NCBI GenBank assembly: GCA_015179045.1
Contig: WHUZ01000059.1
Span: 310,001 to 374,000, forward strand
DNA: 64,000 nucleotides
Direction of reading: 5' to 3'
Source: Kalaharituber pfeilii
Taxonomy: Eukaryota; Ascomycota; Pezizomycetes; Pezizales; Pezizaceae
Under the pieces are notes generated by a model. The model was not told where the DNA came from. It saw nothing but the letters and a program-made list of their open reading frames with translations, and did no database searches. Of this stretch, positions 22,201-31,394 are shown piece after piece. How positions within the stretch are numbered: the stretch's first letter is position 1; the number at the start of each line of letters is the position of its first letter. The position numbers and the translations under genes were made by a program.

Positions 22201-23466
22201 AATAATAAGCAACCATTTATAGTGTAAGACAAACTGATATTATATCAGGTATACGTACGAATTCCATGACACCAGATTATAGCAGGGGCGTCTTGATATT
22301 GTTCGACCCATTCTATAAATTCTGGCAGCTCGAAAAGCCATTTCCCAGTACCTTCATGCTGTCTCCCACGTGCATTCGAGAATGTTGTCGTGTAGTCAAA
22401 ATCCGAGATTGCATCCACTAATGCTCGGCGCCTTTGCTCTATATACAAACGCCTCTATGTTAAATCTGAAAATATAAATATATTTTGTGGGGGCATGACG
22501 TGTAATTTACAAACCTTTACTTACTGAGTCCTGCTGCAACATCCATTGTTCACTCTTAAATTCATAAAGCGACATCTGTTGGCGCATCTTATGACTTGCT
22601 TCTTCTGACGCAAGATGTACAAGATCTCTAATAACTGAGTGCTGGGTACATAATAAGACTTCAAGGTCTTGGAATTCAGTATCAAAAGGGCTGAACACGG
22701 AGTAGAGTAAACGCTTGTAGCCTATGACATAGGATTAGCATATGGTCTGCCCTGCCTTGGCGAACAGCTGCACGCGGGGTTACGTGACAAAAAAAAAAAA
22801 AAAAAAAAAAAAAACCATATGGTCTGAAGATATATTCAGAAGCCTGAATATCCTACCTCTTTTTTGTAAGAACTCAAATGCCTTGGTCAAGATAGATATA
22901 GCCACTGCCCAGAATTCGGCTACAGCATCCTTGAGTTTGAGGTTACTATCGAATAGCTCCTCGAATTTGTCGAAAATTGGAACAAGCTTTCCAATTCGTT
23001 CCAGCAATGCTGTTAGTTTTGAGAAATACTGAAAGTAATTGAGTGCCGTCTAGGAGTGTTAAATATTAGCTATATGTACGCCATGCAGTGAGCAGGAATT
23101 ATATAAACTTACAAATATAAGAAGCTTCACCCCACCCCAAACCAAGGCAGCTACCTTTGGCTCACTTGAAACGAATGTGTCTATAATGGGAGAATATTGT
23201 TGAAGGAGCTCAAGAAACTGCTGAACCCTACGAACATATTTTTTGGCCTGGAATTTGAGGAGGACCTTATCGGCAATTTCAGTTGTCAACTCACGGATCT
23301 GTTCTCGTTCAGGAGATGGCCCATTTTGAATCGTAGCTTTTTGTTGTGGGGTAAGTAGTTGAGTAAAGCCATTGATAGCTTCATTTAACATTAGTTGGCC
23401 CTTCTGGTTGTGATTGATAAGGGGCCTGGAGGCACTGGTGGAAGCTGTGGCTGCTGCGGACCTCAT
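19282..23466 (-). pseudogene. NACHT-ankyrin NLR-type gene, frameshifted
   Basis: Fungal STAND/NLR architecture. Exons that join in phase: 23466-23113, 23049-22857, 22721-22525, 22454-22259, 22187-21494, 21426-20331 and 20295-19282. N-terminal ~250 residues: helical domain resembling those in front of fungal NACHTs (DUF7708-like; ALVWGGVKLL). NACHT: WCHGI-PGAGTT is the Walker A motif, spliced across exons 4/5, with Thr (ACA at about 22178-22176) where Lys is expected; Walker B is FYICIDGIDEC; LFLSCRPE follows, then a winged-helix-like region. C-terminus: about nine ankyrin repeats of the type TPLSLAAEGGHEAVVRLLL. Three single-base frame breaks, near 20535, 20205 and 19795. Such proteins act in non-self recognition and cell death; this copy is probably inactive unless the breaks are sequencing errors. 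Intron 2 holds a LINE tail. Confidence 0.8.
22750..22815 (+). mobile_element. LINE-B tail-only insertion in intron 2 of NACHT gene
   Basis: CCCTGCCTTGG, hairpin, GCGGGGTTACGTGAC and about 26 A, antisense to the host gene. Flanked by CATATGGTCTG at 22739-22749 and 22816-22826 (11 bp, perfect). The host intron (22856-22722, 135 nt) would be 58 nt without it, the usual size here, so it landed in a pre-existing intron. Confidence 0.9.
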
Positions 23467-23916
23467 GCTATGTGTATGAACGCTGCTTAGTCATCGTTTC
23501 GAGTTTTAACAAAATCCTATTTCGACTTACTCGTCTCGTAAATAACTTTCCTTGTTGGTGTGTAATGTCTTATGCTTTCTTAAGAGAAATGTTTGCACGT
23601 AGACTGTAAATTCTTGGTGGTGACAAGGAATTAAACATTTTGCTCTGACGATGCGGCTGTGACCATTGGGGCTGAATCACCATTGCAGGGGTTCTCGAGA
23701 GGAGTCACTGAAAAAAGCAAAATATGCTCTGCTACAGTAGCAACCTATCATAAATTTATATACAGATACTAATTCAGTGTAATAGATGAGTAAAGTACAA
23801 CTCTGAACAGCAGTCGAAAAATGTTGTACATCATAGAATTCGTGAACAGTTTCAACTGTATGAGATAATACATTAGGCAGAGTAAATAAATCCCTACTGT
23901 GTGAGAATCGTAACGA

Positions 23917-24166
23917 TGTAAGATAGACAGATAGTATCAACTACTGCCTTGCGATGGACCGGAGCGGTGAGAACTGGCGGAACGAACGTACGACTAAATG
24001 CGAGTGCGAGTGCGAAAAGAAGAGAAGAGAAGAAGGTTGTTGATTGTGCGTGCTAGAGTACAGGAAATCTATATATACGATATCGCCTCACGTGCTGCCC
24101 TTATCTCCACGTGCCTTCCTTATCCATGCCAAGCTTGCATTAACCCATTCCGTCGTCGTCACCACA
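23917..24166 (-). repeat. 3' LTR of the deleted gypsy element
   Basis: 250 bp, TG...CA ends, identical by eye to 27523-27772. Contains TATATATACGATATC, a possible core-promoter region. Confidence 0.9.
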
Positions 24167-24731
24167 TCCGACCCCCCTCCCCATAGAGCGGCCCCATCGC
24201 GACCTTGACCTCTCCTTCCTTTCAACCTCAACCTCAACGACCAAAGAAACGACCAAAGACAAGGCAAACCACCGCGAAACCTCAGACATCACAGCGATAT
24301 AGCAGAAAAAGCGTAAAAGAAGAAGCGAAATGGACAAAAACAGCAAAAATCAAGAAAGAGCAAAAAGAACAGCAAAAAGACCTCGTTGCTACCCCTTTCA
24401 ATGACGTCAAAATGACCGGATAAAATGATCCTCCCACATTAACTTCCGAAAACACAAGAAACTGACAGGAGATTAACAGAAGTGCGAAATGCAAGGAAAT
24501 AGACCAAATCCGCGGATTTCAACATCATTTTCCACCCCCCCTTGAAAAAAAAGCGGACCCCTCGCGACAAAGAAAAGAGGCAGATTATCAATCAAACAAG
24601 CAAACGAATCAAACGAATTCAAGCGAACTCAAGCGAATGTGCAATGCAAACGAAATCTATACCTACAAACTTGCGTATACCTCAACATCTCAATCATCAC
24701 GACTTCACGACCCCCCCCCCTTTCTTGCTCT

Positions 24732-25832
24732 TCAGTCCCCCTCTGCATCCGACGCCTCAGAGTCATCATTCTCGGCCTTGTCCACCCCCCTGCGCGGAAA
24801 GAACTTCTTGATTCGGTCCCCGGAGATCACAGAATCCATGGGCGTGCCATCTAGCTCTGCGAGAAGGTAGGTCCCCCTGTCACGCTTTATTGACCTGATG
24901 ATGTAGGGCCCCATCCACCTATTGTCAAGCTTTCTGGACCACTGCTTGTCAAGCTGGCTATTGTACACGAGAACCAGGTCCCCAATTTGCAGCTCCTGTG
25001 CTCTCTCCCTGCGTTTGGCATCGAAAAACCGCTTATTGTCCATCCGGCTCTTTCTCAAATTCTCCGCAGCCGTCTTCAAGTCCCCCCCTGTTGCGACGTA
25101 TGCAATTGGCTTTCCATTAATCATTCCCACAGAGTCATCCTCCTCAATTGTAACACAGCTGGCCTCCCTGACCATTTCGGATTCCTTCTTTCGAAGTTGC
25201 GCGGCGACCCATTCTCGTTGCCATTCAATTTTTCCATCCTTTTCAGTGGGCACTGGAACCCGGATCGAGTCACCTACCCCCTCTTGCCCAAGGTATAGAA
25301 CTGGTCCTCGTCGATGAACATCCCCTCGCGCCAGAGCCTTCTTTAACTCTTCACAAGAATCTCTCCCATGCATGCCCCCATCCCAATAGCATCCTCGGAT
25401 ATTAACTCTATTTGCTGTGGGCGGATATTCACGATTACCATATTGTGTGGGCGAATAATACGGCTTAGGTTGTAGGGACTTTATCTATGCGATTTGCTCT
25501 TCGATTTGCCGTTGTGCTTCTGCTTGATAGAGCTTAAGCTCCTTCATCATTTTCGAGATTTCGTCGACGTCCTTATCCTTACCCATGATCCCGGAAGGTG
25601 GCTTGCTAGTTTCGGACTGCGAAGGCGGTTGCGGTTGCAGTTGCGGCGGCGGCGGAATATATATTCTGGAACCGTTTTGAGCTTCATTCCCGGCCAGGCG
25701 TGTAACCTTCCACAACTTCTTCATCTGTGAGTCGTCTTTGGTGCATAACCCTAGTGCCTCCTTTTTCAATGTCGCCCAAACCTGCTTCGTTGTGGCTGTA
25801 TCCTCTATATCAATTTCACACTTCTTACATAA
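24732..25832 (-). pseudogene. gag C-terminus fused in frame to integrase C-terminus
   Basis: One reading frame from 25832 to 24732, continuing the gag frame and broken only by TAG at 25485-25487. It begins with the end of gag (KKLWKVTRLAG, Pro/Gln-rich linker), then a knuckle-like block with Cys, His and Cys (CYWDGGMHGRDSC, one expected Cys missing), then without interruption an integrase C-terminal, GPY/F-like segment (GDLVLVYNSQL, RWMGPYIIRSI, GDRIKKFF). The fusion point is near 25160, around NGKPIAYVATGG, and marks the internal deletion. Asp/Glu-rich tail. Confidence 0.7.
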
Positions 25833-27116
25833 CTAATCGCCTAGCTTATCGGAAAATGCCTGCAGGAAGAGAAACACTCGGGTATGCTCATTGATAATCC
25901 CTTTCGCAACCAGCTGATCTGCCCTCTCTGCGAAATCGAAGATAAAAGCTCGGAATTGTGAAGGCGTTGGGTCCAAGGTGTTACGCATTGTGCGAGCGAT
26001 TGATTGAAGGTACGCTTCAGTGTACTTGCGCTGCTCTGTATCGTCGTCTTTAAACTCCTCAAGGAACTCATTCTTGAACTCGCTCCAAGTGGTAATCTGC
26101 TTGAAGTGAACCATGGTTTTGATATACTTGCTAACAATCTTTTCACAGTATAGCGGGAGCTTCTTTATGCGGTATTCGTCAGTCCAATCAACAGTCAGAT
26201 CCTCCCAGGTCGTTAGAAAGTCCGTTGCGTTGTTGCCATCGAAGCGTGGGGCACCAGGCTGGTGTGGAAGTGGGAAGAAATAGGTTGCAGGTGCGTGAGT
26301 AACAGCGGGTTGAGCTGTCTGAATTGTCCCTTGCGAAACGGAAGCACTCTCAGCCATTGTTGTTATTGCCTTCTCAAGTGCCTGGATAGATAAACGAAGT
26401 TGCTGAGTCCAATGATCGATTACCGTGACTGATAAGCGGTCCTTTCTCTTGCTGGATGCGGGTGCTAAGTATCGTTTCGAGCGAAGACGAGGGTGACCAG
26501 TGCGAGAGTACGGTGAGTGAAAATGCGAGGTAGTGCGAGGGTGTGGTGCGGTACGAAGGTGCGGTGCGGTACGAAGGTACGGTGCGGTATGAAGGTGCGG
26601 TGCGATGCGAGGATGCGAGGGCGTGGAGGTGCGAAGGTGCGAGGAAGACGAGAAGGTGCGAAGGTACGGTGAGGGCGAGAAAGAAGAAGAGGAATGTGCG
26701 AGGAATGAAGGAAGAGCGAGGTGTGCTTGCGGTGCGGATGAAGTGCGCGGTCCTGATGTTGACGGTGCGTGCCCTCTGAGCTCTTTTTTATCTCCAGAAA
26801 GGCTGCCATACCTAGGACCAAAAGAGCTATCCTCATCATTTCCGCTTGCCGTGCGGTTCAGTTCCAATATGCCAAGAACGATGATAAGTACTGCCAGGTT
26901 TGGAAAGGTGGCGAAATGGCTAATGATAGCGACCCCAACTAAAATCACTAGACTATCCAGCTGTCCATTCAGATACCTCGCCACGTGCTTCGCTACGTGC
27001 TTGGCAATTCTTGACTCCATTCTTGTTACGATACCGAATGACCCTTGTTGCTTTGGAAAAATTTTTCCTCTGACACTATCTCGGTGGCGTTCTTCAGGGT
27101 CTCCAGCTATTCCCAC
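25833..27116 (-). CDS. gypsy gag polyprotein, N-terminal and capsid part
   Basis: 427 aa. The N-terminal region (residues about 25-70) has a hydrophobic segment; residues about 120-215 are low-complexity Ser/His/Pro/Arg encoded by a GGTGCGGTACGAA-like microsatellite. The capsid-like region (about residues 285-425) shows PRFDGNNATDFLTTWEDL, an EW/EF pattern typical of fungal gypsy gag, and ends at a TAG (25833-25835) after KLGD. The downstream frame continues gag without a shift, so this stop is probably a CAG-to-TAG change or is read through. Such proteins form the particle in which reverse transcription takes place. Confidence 0.7.
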   Translation of the reverse strand: MGIAGDPEERHRDSVRGKIFPKQQGSFGIVTRMESRIAKHVAKHVARYLNGQLDSLVILVGVAIISHFATFPNLAVLIIVLGILELNRTASGNDEDSSFGPRYGSLSGDKKELRGHAPSTSGPRTSSAPQAHLALPSFLAHSSSSFSPSPYLRTFSSSSHLRTSTPSHPRIAPHLHTAPYLRTAPHLRTAPHPRTTSHFHSPYSRTGHPRLRSKRYLAPASSKRKDRLSVTVIDHWTQQLRLSIQALEKAITTMAESASVSQGTIQTAQPAVTHAPATYFFPLPHQPGAPRFDGNNATDFLTTWEDLTVDWTDEYRIKKLPLYCEKIVSKYIKTMVHFKQITTWSEFKNEFLEEFKDDDTEQRKYTEAYLQSIARTMRNTLDPTPSQFRAFIFDFAERADQLVAKGIINEHTRVFLFLQAFSDKLGD

Positions 27117-27273
27117 TTTCCTGAGCGTTGAGTTGACCTTCCGTGGTGCGAGTATGAGATATAGATATGTGCGAGGCGTGCGATGTGTGCGAGGCGTGCG
27201 AGGCGTGCAAGTGATGGAGTATGCGAGAGTACGACCTGTGCGAAGCGTGCGAATATGCCAGAGCGTGGGTTGT

Positions 27274-27425
27274 GCGAGTTTTGCGAGTTGTGCGAGTTTT
27301 GCGAGTTGTGCGAGTTTTGCGAGTTGTGCGAGTTTTGCGAGTTGTGCGAGTTTTGCGAGTTGTGCGAGTTTTGCGAGTTGTGCGAGTTTTGCGAGTTGTG
27401 CGAGTTTTGCGAGTTGTGCGAGTTT
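27274..27425. repeat. 18-bp minisatellite in gypsy leader
   Basis: About eight near-perfect copies of GAGTTTTGCGAGTTGTGC. The unit is six codons, so open frames run through it on both strands. It lies between the primer-binding site and gag of the gypsy element. Confidence 0.9.
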
Positions 27426-27522
27426 ATGCTAGCCCAGATGCCCAAAGATGCTCAAAGATGCCCAAGATGCGAGTTATCGTACTTTCGTTCTTCAGCCACA
27501 GCTCTCTGGTCGGAGGGACCAA

Positions 27523-27772
27523 TGTAAGATAGACAGATAGTATCAACTACTGCCTTGCGATGGACCGGAGCGGTGAGAACTGGCGGAACGAACGTACGAC
27601 TAAATGCGAGTGCGAGTGCGAAAAGAAGAGAAGAGAAGAAGGTTGTTGATTGTGCGTGCTAGAGTACAGGAAATCTATATATACGATATCGCCTCACGTG
27701 CTGCCCTTATCTCCACGTGCCTTCCTTATCCATGCCAAGCTTGCATTAACCCATTCCGTCGTCGTCACCACA
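27523..27772 (-). repeat. 5' LTR of the deleted gypsy element
   Basis: 250 bp, appears identical to the LTR at 23917-24166. Followed by ACGAG, of which ACGA is the target duplication. Confidence 0.9.
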
Positions 27773-27776
27773 ACGA

Positions 27777-28249
27777 GTTCATATCATATCACTCATATTG
27801 CATTTTTTTACTGCTTTACATACAGAGGGATGATTGCTGACAGTCTTGCGTTGCGGTTGATACTTTAGTAATCTAAACTTTTTTTTCTGGTGTCGTGTAG
27901 CTAGTGTAGATGCAGCGATTGAGACTAGTAGCATAATTTCTGTTTCATTTTATTTCCTAATTTTGACCGATTACATAATTGGCGGCCTTCGGTACAATAT
28001 TGATTGCTATTGTTGGAATAAGACTATCCTAGGGTAACGTAATAATTTAGAAGGAGTCTCAACTATTTGTATCGAATTTAAACAATACTGCACCTATTAC
28101 AACTTTCTTCAGAAACCTGGAAATACAGGGAAATATTCATTACGTTTCAGCTGCAGAAATTTATTGGGCAACAAGCAATATGTACACTTATGACAAACTA
28201 CTATAAACCCTACAATAGACTAAACATTAGCAGTATTCAGATCATACTC
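27777..28249. other. Intergenic, no supported gene
   Basis: AT-rich flank between the gypsy element and the half-LINE. Nothing recognised. Confidence 0.45.
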
Positions 28250-28939
28250 GACTCTTCCCCACCAGCACCACCACCGCCCCAGGGGTTCAGCCCCATCACT
28301 ACCATATACACGGAACCGGCGGAAGATACCACCGAAACTACGGGCTTCAGCCCCATCCACACCGTGCTCTCGGAGGAGCCATCCCCGGAGAGCACCCCAG
28401 CGGCGACATGCACCGGCGCCCCTACCACTCGAAGCAGGAAACACAAAGGGAAGACGCCGTCCCCCCAGGACGCGTATGCCCTCAAGCGCCAGCTGAGCGA
28501 CGAGGAGGCAAAGAAGATCGCCTCAACACCACAAACACCCCCAGTCAACACTCCCGCACGCACCACGCCTGCCACCACCAACTCACAGAACCCCGTTCCC
28601 TCCCCAATAAAAAAACCCAGCACCCTTCTCCACCCCACCAAGACCTTTCCCCCAACCACCCCCGATGCCACCACCACCGCAAACGGCATTGTCGTACATG
28701 GAATTGCCTTAAGAAAGGATTTTGGCAAGGTCCGGAAATGGTTGGAGGCAGACAACAAGGACCTAAGCAAGGTTGCAGGGGTCCGCTGGCTGAGGAAGAA
28801 GAGCGTACTGGTTGAGGAAGGAAAGAAGACCAGTTCGGTGGTAGTATATCTGGAGAGACCCACCGAGGTTGGGAGAGTGAGGCTCGGAGGACGTTGGCTG
28901 AGGTCGGACCAGTATGAACGGAACAGAGGTCGGAAATAG
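28250..28939 (+). CDS. Half-LINE ORF1 protein, 5'-truncated
   Basis: The open frame begins at 28190, but the first ~20 codons come from the target site. It has a Pro/Thr/Ser-rich region, a basic block (RKHKGKTPSPQ), then KRQLSDEEAKKIAS, shared with the copy at 31531-32508, a low-complexity linker, and an RRM-like C-terminal domain (GIVVHGIALRKDFGKVRKWL, GVRWLRKK, SSVVVYLE, RLGGRWLRS) ending RGRK-stop. In Tad1-type ORF1 proteins this domain is normally followed by zinc knuckles; here the frame ends. The frame is open, so protein may still be made. Confidence 0.6.
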   Translation, partial: DSSPPAPPPPQGFSPITTIYTEPAEDTTETTGFSPIHTVLSEEPSPESTPAATCTGAPTTRSRKHKGKTPSPQDAYALKRQLSDEEAKKIASTPQTPPVNTPARTTPATTNSQNPVPSPIKKPSTLLHPTKTFPPTTPDATTTANGIVVHGIALRKDFGKVRKWLEADNKDLSKVAGVRWLRKKSVLVEEGKKTSSVVVYLERPTEVGRVRLGGRWLRSDQYERNRGRK

Positions 28940-28955
28940 GACGGACCTACACTGG

Positions 28956-29313
28956 TAGTGAGCGGCACGAGCTAGCTCGAGCTAGCTCGAGCCTGGATTG
29001 ATTATATACATAATATTGACAAACTAAACTAAACTAAGCTAAATTTTCATCTTTCTCACTACTATCAGCTAAATTGTGCATTTCGAAGTTGTTGGTAGGT
29101 CAGAATGAGCTCCAAGTCTCTAATTTTTACTATATTAGGTATTTACAGTTTATGAAACCTTGCACTGGCTAAGCATTTTAGCGAGCTGTCAAGAAAAACA
29201 CAAGCATGATCTTGGCTCGTTTGAGCTCGAGCCAGCTCGAGCTCATGCCAGGCCAGCTCGAGCCGGCTCGAGCTCAAGATCAGTCGAGCTGGCTCGGCTC
29301 GTGCCGCTCACTA
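28956..29313. mobile_element. hAT-like MITE nested in half-LINE
   Basis: Perfect 17-bp inverted ends TAGTGAGCGGCACGAGC ... GCTCGTGCCGCTCACTA with arrays of GAGCTCGAGC-type words just inside both ends. No ORF. It interrupts the 3' UTR of the half-LINE; the uninterrupted version is visible at about 31500-31530 on the minus strand. No clean 8-bp target duplication. Confidence 0.75.
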
Positions 29314-29480
29314 ACATACAGGCCCATTCAACTCGCATCATGTATGAGCACCGCGGGCATCACATGTACTTAGGTCTTCCTTTCTGTTAATTCTAATAAA
29401 TCCTCGCCATAGCCCATAGGGCGGCACGGGAGTACTGGTATAAAAAAAAAAAAAAAAAAAAAAAAAAACAGATTAGACTC

Positions 29481-30169
29481 CATCCGTTTATGTAAGCGAT
29501 CGTCAGATATAATGCTATTCACAGAAGTGCATAGTTGTATGCAACAACCCGTGTCCAAATACTTTTCGAATGAGTGAGTATATCGAAATCCAGCGGGCAA
29601 GCCAGCTTTACTTAGCTGGGGTCTGAGTATCCTCTCGTAAAAGGTGGATTGGATTTTAAAATTGAAAACCGGTTCTCACTAAAAATCTACCCAAATTTAT
29701 GCGTGCCAATGCAAACCGCTGAACAAAGGATTCCAGATTCAATAAACTTTTGAATTCCGAAAAATATGGCCAGATTTTCCAATCAAAATATAAGATGCTG
29801 CAACATTTGGTTAATAGCACACTACGAAATAAATACCCAGACACAGGTAGTGTGAGCGCACACCAATGAAGCATCGATGTAGGTATCAAGTTGCTACATT
29901 CTTACAGAAATAATATACAGAACTATTCGTTACTGGATTGACAACTAGGCACCTACTGCACTCTTATCACTCTTACATTTGGATTGTGATAGTGTAGCAT
30001 CGTGCATTAGCTCTGCATAATAACAGCACCACATGCATCTACTGTTATAGCCACCTTTTGCTATTCTTAAATAATTGGGGTTGGCTAGCTGCACAAAGAG
30101 TTTGCTCCCCATTGGCGGACTGTCTGCAACTATTTGGCTGACCATTCACATTAAAGGCGGAGAACGCAC
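29481..30169. other. Intergenic, no supported gene
   Basis: Short ORFs only, none with family resemblance. Confidence 0.45.
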
Positions 30170-30171
30170 TA

Positions 30172-30799
30172 CAGTCAGACCTTGTTACTAGTATAATGAA
30201 CCTCGCTATAGTGAAAACCTTGCTACAATGTAACATACCACACTCTCGGATTTCCATCCCCACCTTGCTATAATGAAATCCCACCAAAGGGTGTAATGAA
30301 AAGAAATCTAAAGGAAGTTATTTTTATTTACATACAACTTGTTTATGCTATAATGAACAGACGCTAATTAAATGCATAGAAACCCCCTGCTACTTACTGC
30401 CTTGCCTCCTGTGCACCAGTGATTCTTGAGCAGCTCAGAAAACAGAAACTATGTCGCTAAGCACTGTTTGTTAGTTTGGACCAAGCTGTGAGTGTCTGTT
30501 GCTTTCAGGTATATTGCTGGTAAAATTGTCGCTATTGGCTAGTAGATATCTCGACTCCATACATTTCTATTTCTATCCCTACTCATTCTACCACCACCGT
30601 ATTCGAAATGATTTCTTAATGTAGTTATTTCCATTACTAGTAAGTCTTAATTAGCAGTGAAGCTTAGCAAAGACTTCAAACTCAGCTGCTAAGACTATAT
30701 AACTATGGTAATTTGCCAAAATTTTCTATACTGAAAACCTTGCTATATTATAGTGGGCCAAATTTTACGTCTTCATTCTATCATAGCAAGCTCTGACTG
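30172..30799. mobile_element. Tc1/mariner (pogo-like) MITE
   Basis: 628 bp with inverted ends CAGTCAGA(C/G)CTTG(T/C)TA, flanked by TA on both sides (30170-30171, 30800-30801), the target duplication of this superfamily. Repeated TATAATGAA/CTTGCTA words lie near both ends. No transposase ORF. Confidence 0.75.
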
Positions 30800-30801
30800 T
30801 A

Positions 30802-31362
30802 CTCTCTCTTTACTTGCATGTCACTACTCAACGTAAACTTTAAAGCATGCAAATAACCTGACTGGCTGAGAAAAAAAATCGGCACCAATCTAAATCGCAC
30901 GCAACTGAGTTGCTGAGTATTGGACTATTTAGTTGTGGTAAACCTCTTAAGGTATTGCTTCAGATGCCCTCTGCTCGGTAAATCAGAGTGCTCAGGAGTA
31001 TCTGTCTACATTTTCACAGAATTACAGACCTTTTTTTATATCTTTTTGGTCCTCCCTACACATGCGGCGCTTCGTCTTGACTGTCCACTATGTTTCCGTT
31101 CGGGATTCGTCCCACTATCTTTTCCGTTTTGGGGTACTACCGTAAATTTTCCGTTTAAAAAGGTCCAGGACAGTTTTACGGGCGCGGATCCTTACAGGTG
31201 CAAGTGTCCCACGCCGTCGCCGCCTCACCCCGTTCCCAGCCCGCCTAGTCACGATCTCGAGGCTGCAGGGCCTCCCAGCCAGGTTGTGCGAGGGCAGCTG
31301 CAGCGAGATGTGCAATGCCGACATCCCGTGAACAACGCATCCACTACCACCTTCGGAAGTGA

Positions 31363-31367
<5 letters not shown>
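30802..31367. other. Intergenic, no supported gene
   Basis: A plus-strand ORF (30920-31420) runs into the poly(T) of the next element and shows no family resemblance. Confidence 0.4.

Positions 31368-31394
<27 letters not shown>

Larger units (their letters stand above)
23917..27772 (-). mobile_element. Internally deleted Ty3/gypsy LTR retrotransposon
   Basis: 3856 bp bounded by two 250-bp LTRs (TGTAAG...CACCACA) that look identical by eye, with a 4-bp target duplication ACGA (23913-23916, 27773-27776). It is read on the minus strand. A primer-binding-site candidate starts TTGGTCCCTCCGACC directly inside the right LTR, and a G-rich polypurine tract (GGGGAGGGGGG) lies inside the left LTR. Only gag and the last ~100 codons of integrase remain; protease, RT, RNase H and the integrase core are absent. 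With LTRs this similar it must have transposed recently, using enzymes supplied by an intact relative. Confidence 0.85.
28250..29468 (+). mobile_element. Half-LINE: ORF1 plus LINE-A tail, no ORF2
   Basis: ORF1 coding sequence (to 28939) is followed by only about 150 bp of 3' UTR (excluding a nested MITE at 28956-29313), the family-A hairpin (CCTCGCC...GGGAG) and about 28 A. Probable target duplication CAGATCATACTC (28238-28249) / CAGATTAGACTC (29469-29480), 10 of 12. The 3' UTR aligns with that of the copy at 31368-31530. The element has no room for an ORF2 and looks like a non-autonomous derivative, comparable to mammalian HAL1 elements. Confidence 0.7.

Noticed and set aside
27274..27425. 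Possible CRISPR-like array
   Set aside because: Units are contiguous 18-bp repeats without unique spacers, inside a eukaryotic LTR retrotransposon.
27107..27445. Repetitive ORFs (HNSQNS or CEFCEL peptides)
   Set aside because: Products of the 18-bp minisatellite in the gypsy leader; open in several frames on both strands.
28190..28249. First 20 codons of the half-LINE ORF as part of ORF1
   Set aside because: The probable target-site duplication ends at 28249, and the sibling copy has different sequence upstream, so these codons are host flank.
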